Assembly (NCBI GenBank): GCA_035634255.1
Contig: DASQDI010000101.1
Location: forward strand, 1 to 31,352
Reading direction: 5' to 3'
DNA: 31,352 nucleotides
From: DATLMR01 sp035634255
Lineage (GTDB): Bacteria > Acidobacteriota > Blastocatellia > UBA7656
The stretch's first letter is position 1. The number at the start of each line of letters is the position of its first letter. The notes under the pieces were generated by a model. That model was not told where the DNA came from. It worked only from the letters and a program-made list of their open reading frames with translations, and ran no database searches. Positions 7,564-14,835 of this stretch are shown in pieces. A program made the translations under genes and the position numbers.

Positions 7564-7956
7564 ATGACAGACCCAATAGCCGATATGCTCACTCGCGTGC
7601 GCAATGCGTACGCGGCCAAGCACCAGAAAGTGGACGTGCCGGTCTCCTCCATAAAGCTGGAGATCGCGCGCATACTGAAGGAGGAGGGCTTCATAAACAA
7701 CTACAAGGTGATCGGCGACGGCCCGCGCCGCAACATCCGCGTCTACCTGCGCTACGGCCCGAAGGGCGAGATGGTTATGTCGAAGATGGACCGGGTGTCG
7801 AAGCCCGGCTGTCGCGTGTACGTGAACAGCACGAACATACCGAAAGTGCTCGGCGGGATCGGCGTCAACATACTGTCGACCTCGCGCGGCCTGATGACGG
7901 ACAAGAGGGCCAGGCGCGAAAAGGTCGGCGGCGAGATCCTCTGCCGCATCTACTAA
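7564..7956 (+). CDS. rpsH: 30S ribosomal protein S8
   Basis: S8 is a central-domain 16S rRNA-binding protein and the translational repressor of the spc operon in E. coli. The 130-residue product starts MTDPIADMLTRVRNAY and ends with the signature STSRGLMTDKRARREKVGGEILCRIY. Normal length. RBS TAGGAGAAG precedes the ATG. The 79-nt spacer before it is GC-rich with several overlapping inverted repeats and no clear single structure. Confidence 0.97.
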   Translation: MTDPIADMLTRVRNAYAAKHQKVDVPVSSIKLEIARILKEEGFINNYKVIGDGPRRNIRVYLRYGPKGEMVMSKMDRVSKPGCRVYVNSTNIPKVLGGIGVNILSTSRGLMTDKRARREKVGGEILCRIY

Positions 7957-8023
7957 AGGTGGCGAGCGAGCCGCGCGGGGCCGTCGATGGCCCGGCGGTC
8001 GCACTAATGACGGAGTTGGTTCA

Positions 8024-8578
8024 ATGTCGAGAATAGGTAAGAAGCCGATAGCGCTCCCGAAGGGCGTCAAGATCAACATCAACGACGGCGTTATCGAAGT
8101 CGCGGGGCCCAAGGGCGCTCTGCAGACCTCCGTCCCGGAGGGGATAAATTTCCGCGTAGACGGGGACCAGCTGATCGCCGAGCGCGAGTCCGACGACAAG
8201 GCGGCCCTCCACGGGCTCGCCCGCGCGCTGGTGCAGAACGCGGTCACCGGCGTGACCGAGGGGTTCACCCGCCAGCTCGACATCGTCGGGGTCGGCTACA
8301 AGGCGGAGGTTCAGAAGAGCCGCGTGATATTCAACCTGGGCTACTCGCACCCGATAGAGTTCCCGATACCGAAGGGGATCGACGTGAAGATCGAGCGCGT
8401 CAACAAGCCCATACAGCAGTACCAGACGACCGTGACGATCACGGGCATAGACCGGCAGCAGGTCGGCCAGGTGGCCGCGCACATGCGCAGCCTGCGCCAG
8501 CCCGACCCCTACAAGGGCAAGGGCGTGCGCTACGCCAACGAAGTGCTGAAGCTCAAGCCCGGCAAGACCGGGAAGTAA
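8024..8578 (+). CDS. rplF: 50S ribosomal protein L6
   Basis: L6 lies near the sarcin-ricin loop. The 184-residue product MSRIGKKPIALPKGVKI...VEVAGPKGAL...VTGVTEGFTRQLDIVGVGYKAEVQ...GKGVRYANEVLKLKPGKTGK has the duplicated alpha/beta fold and conserved C-terminal RxxxPYKGKG-type signature (QPDPYKGKGVRYANE). Normal length. The preceding spacer contains GGGCC-GTCGAT-GGCCC. Confidence 0.97.
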   Translation: MSRIGKKPIALPKGVKININDGVIEVAGPKGALQTSVPEGINFRVDGDQLIAERESDDKAALHGLARALVQNAVTGVTEGFTRQLDIVGVGYKAEVQKSRVIFNLGYSHPIEFPIPKGIDVKIERVNKPIQQYQTTVTITGIDRQQVGQVAAHMRSLRQPDPYKGKGVRYANEVLKLKPGKTGK

Positions 8579-8600
8579 GTCGCAGGTTTCACTATTTGAT

Positions 8601-8642
8601 GGCCGCTGAAGTGCCCGCGTGCCGAACGCGCAATCAGCGGCC
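8601..8642 (+). other. Nested hairpin upstream of rplR
   Basis: An outer perfect 9-bp stem GGCCGCTGA (8601-8609) / TCAGCGGCC (8634-8642) encloses an inner 5-bp stem CGCGT (8616-8620) / ACGCG (8626-8630) with loop GCCGA. It ends 14 nt before the rplR ATG and occupies most of the 78-nt gap. A structure of the same layout precedes rpsE. Confidence 0.55.
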
Positions 8643-8656
8643 GAGGTGAGTAAGAG

Positions 8657-9016
8657 ATGGCAAAGAAAAGCAGCCGAGACATCAGGGAAGCGGTTCACAG
8701 GAGGATTCGGAAGAGCCTCTCGGGCTCGACGGAGCGCCCGAGGCTGGCGGTCTTCCGCAGCGTGAATCATATTTATGCTCAGTTGATCGACGACACGAAC
8801 GGGGCGACCATCGCGTCCGCCTCGACCACCGAGAAGGACCTGCGAGGGCAATCGGGCGGGAACATCTCCGCGGCGCGGCAGGTGGGCAGGCTCATAGCCG
8901 AGCGCGCCAAGGAGAAGGGCGTCACCCGCGTCGTCTTTGACCGGGGCGGGTACATCTACCACGGGCGCGTGAGGAACCTGGCCGAGGCCGCTCGCGAAGC
9001 CGGGCTCGAATTTTAG
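8657..9016 (+). CDS. rplR: 50S ribosomal protein L18
   Basis: L18 binds 5S rRNA with L5. The 119-residue product has the basic N-terminus RRIRKSLSGSTERPRLAVFRSVNHIYAQLIDD and the C-terminal VVFDRGGYIYHGRVRNLAEAAREAGLEF, both family signatures. The ATG at 8657 follows GAGGTGAGTAAGAG. Length is standard. Confidence 0.96.
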   Translation: MAKKSSRDIREAVHRRIRKSLSGSTERPRLAVFRSVNHIYAQLIDDTNGATIASASTTEKDLRGQSGGNISAARQVGRLIAERAKEKGVTRVVFDRGGYIYHGRVRNLAEAAREAGLEF

Positions 9017-9025
9017 GCGCGGTCC

Positions 9026-9059
9026 GGGCCGCGGCGCGGGCGGGTCCCGCGGGCGGCCC
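9026..9059 (+). other. Nested hairpin upstream of rpsE
   Basis: Outer stem GGGCCGC (9026-9032) / GCGGCCC (9053-9059) and inner stem GCGGG (9036-9040) / CCCGC (9046-9050) with loop CGGGT. It has the same plan as the structure before rplR (outer 7-9 bp, inner 5 bp, 5-nt loop) although the sequences differ. It ends 19 nt before the rpsE ATG. Confidence 0.55.
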
Positions 9060-9078
9060 CTATTTCACTAGAGGGTTT

Positions 9079-9582
9079 ATGGAACGAATAGACGCATCTG
9101 GCCTCGATCTCAAGGATCAGGTCATCTCAATCAACCGCGTGACCAAGGTCGTCAAGGGCGGAAAGAACCTGTCATTTTCCGCGCTCGTCGTAGTCGGCAA
9201 CGAGAATGGCGTGGTCGGCTTCGGCTCGGGCAAGGCGCGCGAAGTCCCCCTCGCCATCAAGAAGGGCATCGAGGCGGCGAAGAAGAACCTGATCCGCGTT
9301 CCCCTGAGCGGCTCGACCGTGCCGCACGAGGTGACGGGGGTGTTCGGCTCGGGCCGAGTGCTGCTGAAGCCCGCGCCCGAAGGGAAGGGCGTGATCGCGG
9401 GCGGGGCGGTCCGCGCCATCATGCAGCTCGTCGGCGTGCGCGATGTCGTGACCAAGTCCATCGGCACGTCGAACCCGCACAACGTCGTCCGCGCGACCTT
9501 CGAAGGGCTGCGCGGGCTGAAGGACCGGGCCGTCGTCGCGCGGCTCCGCAGGCAGGTGTCGGAAGAAGCGCAGGCCGTTTAG
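9079..9582 (+). CDS. rpsE: 30S ribosomal protein S5
   Basis: S5 is at the mRNA entry side and influences decoding fidelity. The 167-residue product has the dsRBD-like N-terminal region INRVTKVVKGGKNLSFSALVVVGNENGVVGFGSGKAREVPLAIKKG and the S5-C domain with GSGRVLLKPAPEGKGVIAGGAVRAIMQLVGVRDVVTKSIGTSNPHNVVRAT. Length is typical. The RBS is AGAGGG ahead of the ATG. Confidence 0.97.
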   Translation: MERIDASGLDLKDQVISINRVTKVVKGGKNLSFSALVVVGNENGVVGFGSGKAREVPLAIKKGIEAAKKNLIRVPLSGSTVPHEVTGVFGSGRVLLKPAPEGKGVIAGGAVRAIMQLVGVRDVVTKSIGTSNPHNVVRATFEGLRGLKDRAVVARLRRQVSEEAQAV

Positions 9583-9654
9583 TCCGGGGCTTCCGGCTCA
9601 GCCGCCCGGTCGTTCCGCGCGAAGTCGCGCCGAGATGAATAGGAGTCTTTAGCA

Positions 9655-9867
9655 ATGTCAGCCGAAAACAATGAGGGCCAGAATCAGGCGGGCCGGAAGA
9701 TCAGGATCCAGTGGTACCGCTCAACGATTGGCTGCAACAAAGGCCACAAGACCGTGGTGCGTAGCCTGGGGCTCACGAAGCTCAACCAGATCGTCGAGCG
9801 GCCCGACACGCCTGCGACGCGCGGCATGGTGAACAAGGTTCCTCACCTGCTGCGGATAGTTGATTAA
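9655..9867 (+). CDS. rpmD: 50S ribosomal protein L30
   Basis: L30 is a small 50S protein. The core is IRIQWYRSTIGCNKGHKTVVRSLGLTKLNQIVERPDTPATRGMVNKVPHLLRIVD; it is preceded by about 14 polar residues (MSAENNEGQNQAGRK) not usual in the 58-60 residue family, giving 70 residues. The ATG has AGGAGTC upstream, so the short extension is likely translated. The upstream spacer can form GCGCG-AAGT-CGCGC. Confidence 0.94.
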   Translation: MSAENNEGQNQAGRKIRIQWYRSTIGCNKGHKTVVRSLGLTKLNQIVERPDTPATRGMVNKVPHLLRIVD

Positions 9868-9881
9868 TTTTTGACAGAGCG

Positions 9882-9953
9882 CTATCCGTAGAACGGGCCG
9901 GCGACGGCCCGCCCCCGCGGGCCGAAGGGCTGGCGGTCCGGGACCGAGGATAG
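9882..9953 (+). other. Branched structure in rpmD-rplO spacer
   Basis: CTATCC (9882-9887) and GGATAG (9948-9953) can pair and enclose the stem CGGGCC (9894-9899) / GGCCCG (9906-9911) with a 6-nt loop plus further GC-rich sequence. It fills most of the 109-nt gap before rplO. There is no U-tract; its function is unknown. Confidence 0.4.
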
Positions 9954-9976
9954 TCACACACCTCCGGAGTGCAATA

Positions 9977-10495
9977 ATGGCGATAGGCATACATAACATC
10001 GGGGCGCCGAAGGGCGCCAACAGAAACAAGAAGCGGGTGGGCCGCGGGCCGGGCTCGGGCCTGGGCAAGACCTCGGGCCGGGGGCACAAGGGCCAGAAGT
10101 CGCGGTCCGGCTACTCGGGCCGCCCCGGATTCGAGGGCGGGCAGATGCCGCTCCAGCGCAGGCTGCCCAAGCGCGGGTTCACCAACATATTCAAGAAGGA
10201 ATGGATAGAGGTGAACCTCTCCGACCTCAACAACCTGGAGGCCACCGACGCCATCACGCCCGAGTTCATGGTGGAGCAGGGCCTGATCAAGAAGTCCCAC
10301 CTTTCGCGCTTCCACGGGGTGGTGATACTCGGGAGGGGCGAGGTGAGCAAGGCCCTGAACGTGACGGCGCACCGCTTCAGCAAGGGCGCGAAGGACAAGA
10401 TCGAGGCGGCGGGCGGCAGGGCGACGCTCGTCGGGGGCGCGGGCGAGGCGGCGGGCGAATCCGCCGGCGAGCCGGAAGGCCCCTTCGAAGCTTAG
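9977..10495 (+). CDS. rplO: 50S ribosomal protein L15 with acidic tail
   Basis: L15 is a late-assembly 50S protein that binds 23S rRNA through its extended N-terminus. The product has the RNA-binding segment KRVGRGPGSGLGKTSGRGHKGQKSRSGYSGRPGFEGGQMPLQRRLPKRGF and the core ...VILGRGEVSKALNVTAHRFSKGAKDKIEAAGG. L15 usually ends near 145-150 residues; here a Gly/Ala/Glu-rich tail (EAAGESAGEPEGPFEA) extends it to 172. Next gene is secY. Confidence 0.96.
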   Translation: MAIGIHNIGAPKGANRNKKRVGRGPGSGLGKTSGRGHKGQKSRSGYSGRPGFEGGQMPLQRRLPKRGFTNIFKKEWIEVNLSDLNNLEATDAITPEFMVEQGLIKKSHLSRFHGVVILGRGEVSKALNVTAHRFSKGAKDKIEAAGGRATLVGGAGEAAGESAGEPEGPFEA

Positions 10496-10546
10496 TTGAT
10501 TTCCGGCCGCTTCTATTTTATAAGAGTCGGAAGCAGAGTATGCTCG

Positions 10547-10560
10547 GCGCCTCGGGGCGC
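10547..10560 (+). other. Small hairpin before secY
   Basis: GCGCC (10547-10551), loop TCGG, GGCGC (10556-10560), within the 96-nt gap before secY. Perfect 5-bp stem with a tetraloop; the function is not apparent. Confidence 0.3.
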
Positions 10561-10591
10561 TGAATCTCGGTGAGAACCAGGAATTAAAACA

Positions 10592-12046
10592 ATGATCGAG
10601 AATTTCTTCAACAGCATACGCAACATATTTGCTGTGCCGGACCTCCGCAAGCGCGTACTGTTCACGCTGGCTATGCTCGCCGTCTACCGCATCGGCTCGC
10701 ACGTGCGCACGCCCGGCGTCGACGCCGACGCCCTGGCCTCCCTGTGGAACACGGGGGAGTTGCAGAACAGCCTCGCCAACGTTCTGGACCTGTTCTCGGG
10801 CGGCAACTTCAAGGTCATCTCGATCTTCGCGCTTGGGATCACGCCGTACATCACGGCCTCGATCATACTGCAGCTGATGACCGTCGTGAGCGCGCGGCTC
10901 AAGGCGCTGCAGGAGGAGGGCGAGCTGGGCAGGCGCAAGATCACCCAGTACACCCGCTACCTGACGGTCGTGCTCTGCGCGGTCCAGTCGTTCGGCATCG
11001 CGTACTGGTTGCAGAACCAGCAGACGGGCGTCGGCGCGCTCGTGCCGGAGCCGGGCCTCGGGTTCATCGCGATGACGATGCTGACCCTCACGACCGGCAC
11101 CACGTTCGTGATGTGGCTCGGGGAGCAGATCACCGAGCGCGGGGTCGGCAACGGGATAAGCTTGATCATATTCGCGGGCATCGTCCTGAGGCTGCCCTCG
11201 GCGATGACGCAGGTCTACGAGAAGCTCACGAGCGGGACCACGGGCGAGGCGCTCGGGGTGCTGGCGCTGGTCATCGTGATGCTCCTGATAGTCGCGGGCA
11301 TAGTCTTCGTCGAGCGGGGCTTCCGAAAGATACCCATCAACCACGCGCGGCGGATGGTCGGCAGGCAGTCGATCCCGCAGCAGCAGACGCACATGCCCCT
11401 GAAGGTCAACATGGCGGGCGTGATCCCCGTGATCTTCGCGTCCTCTATACTGGTCTTCCCGTCAACCATCCTGAGCTTTCTGGGGACGCCCGACCCGACG
11501 GATACCGGGTGGAAGGGTATCCTGACTAACTTCGCCAACAGCCTCGGCGCGTCGAGCCACCCGCTGCACATCCTGCTGTACGGGGCGGCCATAATCTTCT
11601 TCACGTTCTTTTACGTGTCTATCATCTTCAACACCGACGAGGTGTCGAACAACCTGCGCAAGAACGGGGCGTTCGTCCCCGGCATAAGGCCGGGCAAGCG
11701 TACGAGCGATTACTTCAACGAGATACTGACCCGCCTGACGACCGTGGGCGCGATCTACCTGGCGGTGGTCGCCCTGCTGCCCACGATCCTGACCTCGGGC
11801 ATCGCCTTCCAGTACATCCCGTGGATCGGCGAGTCCATCGACTCTCTGCTGCGCTCCAACCCCCTGACCTCGTGGGTGGCGACGGGCATAGGCCTGCAGT
11901 TCTTCTTCGGGGGGACCAGCCTGCTGATCGTCATCGGCGTCGCCATGGACACGATGAATCAGGTGGAGTCGCAGCTTATCATGCGGCATTATGACGGATT
12001 CCTGGGCCCGCGGGGCCGCCGGCTTCGCGGTCGCAGGAGCATGTAA
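10592..12046 (+). CDS. secY: Protein translocase channel subunit SecY
   Basis: SecY is the ten-helix pore of the SecYEG translocon in the inner membrane. The 484-residue product has the plug-side start RKRVLFTLAMLAVYRIGSHV.PGVD, GITPYITASIILQL, the cytosolic LQEEGELGRRKITQYTRYLT, the ERGVGNGISLIIFAGI signature, and the loop GIRPGKRTSDYFNEILTRLT followed by a C-terminal RGRR. It is somewhat longer than E. coli SecY (443). The standard place at the end of the spc block supports the assignment; adk follows after 5 nt. Confidence 0.97.
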   Translation: MIENFFNSIRNIFAVPDLRKRVLFTLAMLAVYRIGSHVRTPGVDADALASLWNTGELQNSLANVLDLFSGGNFKVISIFALGITPYITASIILQLMTVVSARLKALQEEGELGRRKITQYTRYLTVVLCAVQSFGIAYWLQNQQTGVGALVPEPGLGFIAMTMLTLTTGTTFVMWLGEQITERGVGNGISLIIFAGIVLRLPSAMTQVYEKLTSGTTGEALGVLALVIVMLLIVAGIVFVERGFRKIPINHARRMVGRQSIPQQQTHMPLKVNMAGVIPVIFASSILVFPSTILSFLGTPDPTDTGWKGILTNFANSLGASSHPLHILLYGAAIIFFTFFYVSIIFNTDEVSNNLRKNGAFVPGIRPGKRTSDYFNEILTRLTTVGAIYLAVVALLPTILTSGIAFQYIPWIGESIDSLLRSNPLTSWVATGIGLQFFFGGTSLLIVIGVAMDTMNQVESQLIMRHYDGFLGPRGRRLRGRRSM

Positions 12047-12051
12047 AAGTT

Positions 12052-12738
12052 ATGCCCAACATAATGGTGATGATGGGACCGCAGGGGGCGGGGAAGGGTA
12101 CGCAGGCGCAGATGCTCGCGGACCAGCTGGGGCTGCCGATCATCGCGACCGGCGACATACTGCGCGAAGTCGCGCGCGGAGACTCGGAGCTGGGGAACGT
12201 GGTCAGGGAGATACTCGCTTCGGGGCAGCTCGTCTCCGACGAGATACTCGCGCGGGTCGTGAGCGAGAGCACGTGCGAGCCCAGGTGCAACAGGGGCTAC
12301 ATCCTCGACGGGTTCCCGAGGACCCCCCCGCAGGCCCGCCAGCTTGAGCGGATAGCGCAGTCGCAGGGCCACCGGATCCTCGTGGTGAAGATCGACGTCC
12401 CGACCGAGCTGCTTTACAAGCGGCTCGCGGGGCGGCGCACCTGCACGCACTGCAACGCGATCTACAACATTTATTTCATGCCCCCCGCGCAGCCCGGCGT
12501 CTGCGACCTGGACGGGCACCCGCTCTTCACCCGCAGCGACGACAACGAGGAGTCGATAGCCAAGCGGCTTGAGCTTTACGAGGAGAAGACGCGGCCCCTG
12601 CTCGATTACTACAACGAGTCGGGCCGCCTCTACACGGTCGACGGGACGGGCTCGCCCGACGAGGTGCATGCGAGGATAGTCGAGGTGACCACGCGTGCGT
12701 CCGAGGGCGAGGCGGACGTGAAGCGTGGGGTCGAGTAG
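12052..12738 (+). CDS. adk: Adenylate kinase, zinc-LID type
   Basis: Adk catalyses ATP + AMP to 2 ADP in the cytoplasm. P-loop GPQGAGKGT is at residues 9-17, the AMP-binding region around ATGDILREVARG, and DGFPRT at 86-91. The LID carries C131, C134, C151 and D154, a CxxC...CxxD structural zinc site found in many non-enteric Adks. Length 228, slightly above the usual 215. The Ile codons are 7 AUA, 6 AUC and 1 AUU by hand count, unusual for such a GC-rich gene. RBS GCAGGAG is inside the secY end. Confidence 0.96.
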   Translation: MPNIMVMMGPQGAGKGTQAQMLADQLGLPIIATGDILREVARGDSELGNVVREILASGQLVSDEILARVVSESTCEPRCNRGYILDGFPRTPPQARQLERIAQSQGHRILVVKIDVPTELLYKRLAGRRTCTHCNAIYNIYFMPPAQPGVCDLDGHPLFTRSDDNEESIAKRLELYEEKTRPLLDYYNESGRLYTVDGTGSPDEVHARIVEVTTRASEGEADVKRGVE

Positions 12739-12764
12739 TAATGCGCGCCGGCGGCGGTGAAGCT

Positions 12765-13541
12765 ATGATCATTCGAAAGTCCAAATCGGAAATCCAGAAG
12801 ATGAGGGCGGCGGGGCACATCGTCGCGCAGGTTCTGGACAGGCTCTCGGCCCTGGTCGCGCCCGGCATAACCACGCGCGACCTCGACCGCGAGGCCGAGC
12901 GCATGATCCGCGACGCCGGGGCGATCCCTACCTTCAAAGGCTACCACGGCTACCCCGCCTCCATCTGCGCCTCGGTCAACGACGAGGTCGTGCATGGCAT
13001 CCCCGGCGACAAGCGCCTCCGCGAGGGGGACATCATCGGTATAGACTGCGGCGCGACTTACCAGGGGTACGTCGGGGATTCGGCCGTCACCGTCCCCGTC
13101 GGGGAGGTGAGCGAAGAGGTCAAGCGGTTGATGGAGATCACCCGCCAGTCGCTCTACCAGGCGATAAGTCAGTGCCGGGTCGGGAACCGCCTCGGGGACG
13201 TTTGCAACGCGGTCCAGGCGTACGTCGAGCCTCTGGGGTACGGCATCGTGCGCAACTACTGCGGCCACGGGATCGGCCGCGCGATGCACGAAGAGCCGCA
13301 GGTCCCGAATTACGGGCGCCCCGGCACCGGCCCCGTGCTGAGGGAAGGCTGGGTGATAGCCATCGAGCCGATGATCAACCTCGGCCACCAGGACGTGAAG
13401 GTCATGCCCGACGGGTGGACCGTCGTGACCCGCGACGGCCGGCCCTCGGCCCATTTCGAGCACACGGTTGCGATAACCGAGGACGGCCCGCAGATACTCA
13501 CATCGCTCGACCCTCTCCCGCTCGACCGGTCCGCCGCCTGA
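12765..13541 (+). CDS. map: Methionine aminopeptidase, type I
   Basis: MetAP removes the initiator methionine from nascent proteins. With the ATG at 12765 the protein has 258 residues and starts MIIRKSKSEIQKMRAAG; an ATG at 12741 would add 8 unconserved residues. The five metal ligands are visible: D94 (GIDCGA), D105 (GYVGDSA), H168 (GHGIGR), E201 (IEPM) and E232 (FEHT), plus H78 (VVHGIP). No N-terminal zinc-finger extension, so it is the short type Ia. adk-map is the usual order; infA, normally next, is not here. Confidence 0.96.
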   Translation: MIIRKSKSEIQKMRAAGHIVAQVLDRLSALVAPGITTRDLDREAERMIRDAGAIPTFKGYHGYPASICASVNDEVVHGIPGDKRLREGDIIGIDCGATYQGYVGDSAVTVPVGEVSEEVKRLMEITRQSLYQAISQCRVGNRLGDVCNAVQAYVEPLGYGIVRNYCGHGIGRAMHEEPQVPNYGRPGTGPVLREGWVIAIEPMINLGHQDVKVMPDGWTVVTRDGRPSAHFEHTVAITEDGPQILTSLDPLPLDRSAA

Positions 13542-13554
13542 TCGTTGAGCCGGG

Positions 13555-13583
13555 TTGCAAGTAATGGCGTCGGATGTTAGAAT
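13555..13583 (+). promoter_or_regulatory. Sigma70-type promoter in front of rpmJ
   Basis: TTGCAA (13555-13560), a 17-nt spacer, then TAGAAT (13578-13583): 4/6 and 5/6 matches to the consensus at ideal spacing. The predicted transcript starts near 13590 and would give rpmJ-rpsM-rpsK-rpsD-rpoA-rplQ their own promoter. It occupies the 107-nt gap where infA usually lies. Confidence 0.55.
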
Positions 13584-13648
13584 CACAGTTTCTTGCGCAC
13601 AGGGTTTTGCTTCTATGGCGCCCATGTCACGGGAAGGAAAAAGTAACG

Positions 13649-13762
13649 ATGAAAGTCAGGGCTTCGGTAAAGAAAATGTGTGATAACTGCAAGATCATTC
13701 ACCGCAAGGGCGTGGTGCGGGTGATCTGCACCAACCCAAAGCACAAGCAGCGGCAGGGATAG
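13649..13762 (+). CDS. rpmJ: 50S ribosomal protein L36, zinc form
   Basis: L36 is the smallest 50S protein. The 37-residue product MKVRASVKKMCDNCKIIHRKGVVRVICTNPKHKQRQG has C11, C14, C27 and H32, the complete zinc-binding set. The open frame extends upstream to 13574, but the ATG at 13649, behind GGGAAGGAAAAAG, gives the exact family length. It is followed by rpsM after 31 nt. Confidence 0.97.
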   Translation: MKVRASVKKMCDNCKIIHRKGVVRVICTNPKHKQRQG

Positions 13763-13793
13763 TAATGTTCGTTCCGCGATTTACGGAGGAATA

Positions 13794-14177
13794 ATGGCAC
13801 GCATAGCAGGTGTGGACCTACCGGCGAACAAGAGGGCTGAGATAGGGCTCACGTACATCTACGGAATCGGGCGTTCGCGCGCGAACAAGATACTGGGGGA
13901 GGCGGATGTCAGCATCGATAAGCGCATCCGCGAGTTGAGCGAAGAAGAGGTCAACCGCATCCGCGCCGTGATCGATCAGCAGGGCATGGTCGAGGGGGAC
14001 CTGCGCAAGCAGATTCAGATGGACATCAAGCGCTTGATGGACATCGGGTGTTACCGCGGCCTGCGTCACAGGAGGGGGCTGCCCGTCAGGGGCCAGCGCA
14101 CGCACACCAACGCGCGAACCCGCAAGGGGCCGCGCCGCATGACCGTGGCTAAGAAGAAAGCTCCGGGTAAGAAATAA
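13794..14177 (+). CDS. rpsM: 30S ribosomal protein S13
   Basis: S13 forms intersubunit bridges in the 30S head and contacts P-site tRNA. The 127-residue product MARIAGVDLPANKRAEIGLTYIYGIGRSRANKIL...YRGLRHRRGLPVRGQRTHTNARTRKGPRR shows the H2TH motif and the basic tail. The RBS GGAGGA is 5 nt ahead of the ATG. In many bacteria the mRNA upstream of rpsM is where S4 represses the alpha operon; the 31-nt gap here leaves little room for such a structure. Confidence 0.97.
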   Translation: MARIAGVDLPANKRAEIGLTYIYGIGRSRANKILGEADVSIDKRIRELSEEEVNRIRAVIDQQGMVEGDLRKQIQMDIKRLMDIGCYRGLRHRRGLPVRGQRTHTNARTRKGPRRMTVAKKKAPGKK

Positions 14178-14180
14178 CAA

Positions 14181-14266
14181 CAGTTTTCAGTTTCCGTTCT
14201 TCAGTTTTCAACCGCGGCTCGCGGTGTCGAAGGGCGAGGACTCCGGACTGAACACAGAGAATTGAT
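14181..14266 (+). repeat. Heptad repeats and dispersed repeat copy 2 upstream of rpsK
   Basis: CAGTTTT / CAGTTTC / CGTTCTT / CAGTTTT (14181-14208) form a degenerate tandem with a 7-nt period. GACTCCG / GACTGAA / CACAGAG / AATTGAT (14239-14266) run in 7-nt steps too. The segment 14248-14266 matches 3186-3204 upstream of rpsS at 17 of 19 bases, with both copies ending within a few bases of an ATG. Confidence 0.5.
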
Positions 14267-14269
14267 CAT

Positions 14270-14677
14270 ATGGCTAAAGCACAAGCGAAGGGCGGCAAGA
14301 AGAAGACCTTCAAGCGCAAGGAGCGGCGGAACATACCGCAGGGCGTAGTACACATTCAGGCATCCTTCAACAACACCCTGGTTTCAATCACTGACCTGGA
14401 AGGCAATCTGGTGAGCCAGTCGTCGGCGGGGGCCCTCGGCTTCCACGGGTCGCGCAAGGGCACGCCCTTCGCCGCCCAGCAGGCGGCGAGCCGGGCCGCG
14501 CAGGCCGCGCGCGACGTGGGGATGAACTCCTGCGAAGTCAGGGTCAAGGGGCCGGGCTCGGGCCGCGAGTCGGCCGTCAGGGCCATTCAGGCGGCGGGCA
14601 TCGAAGTCCGCCTGATCCGCGACGTGACCCCGATCCCTCACAACGGCTGCCGGCCGCCCAAGCGCCGCAGAGTGTAA
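14270..14677 (+). CDS. rpsK: 30S ribosomal protein S11
   Basis: S11 forms the platform near the E site. The 135-residue product has a Lys-rich N-terminus (KGGKKKTFKRKERRNIPQG), then VHIQASFNNTLVSITDLEGN and the C-terminal signature DVTPIPHNGCRPPKRRRV, in which the Asn of PHNGC is the residue known to form isoaspartate in E. coli. Normal length. The upstream 92-nt gap is made of heptad repeats rather than a standard Shine-Dalgarno. Confidence 0.97.
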   Translation: MAKAQAKGGKKKTFKRKERRNIPQGVVHIQASFNNTLVSITDLEGNLVSQSSAGALGFHGSRKGTPFAAQQAASRAAQAARDVGMNSCEVRVKGPGSGRESAVRAIQAAGIEVRLIRDVTPIPHNGCRPPKRRRV

Positions 14678-14687
14678 TTGTACGTTC

Positions 14688-14719
14688 AAACGGCCGGGCT
14701 TTCGCCCGCGGCCCGTTTT
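14688..14719 (+). terminator. Possible partial terminator between rpsK and rpsD
   Basis: AACGG and CCGTT pair outside an inner stem CGGGC / GCCCG (loop TTTC), with an unpaired CGGC on the 3' side, and the helix runs into TTTT (14716-14719). It resembles an intrinsic terminator of modest strength. As the genes continue downstream, it would act as an attenuator or lower rpsD expression. It lies in a 158-nt gap, the longest spacer in the cluster, with no clear promoter after it. Confidence 0.45.
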
Positions 14720-14835
14720 AAAGGAAGAAGGGCAGGGGAGGCGACGCGCGCTCGTCCGGGCGGGCGGTACTCTCCCCGCGGCCTGTAAACTTTTGCCGGT
14801 CCCGGTCACGCGGGAAGGTAGATGGAGGAAGAAAA

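Noticed and set aside
9871..9899. Perfect TTGACA at 9871-9876 before rplO as a promoter
   Set aside because: There is no acceptable -10 at 16-18 nt; the position falls in GC-rich stem sequence (CGGGCC).
9782..11392. Minus-strand open frame of 536 codons opposite rplO and secY
   Set aside because: Same reason: antisense to certain genes, biased composition, no motif.
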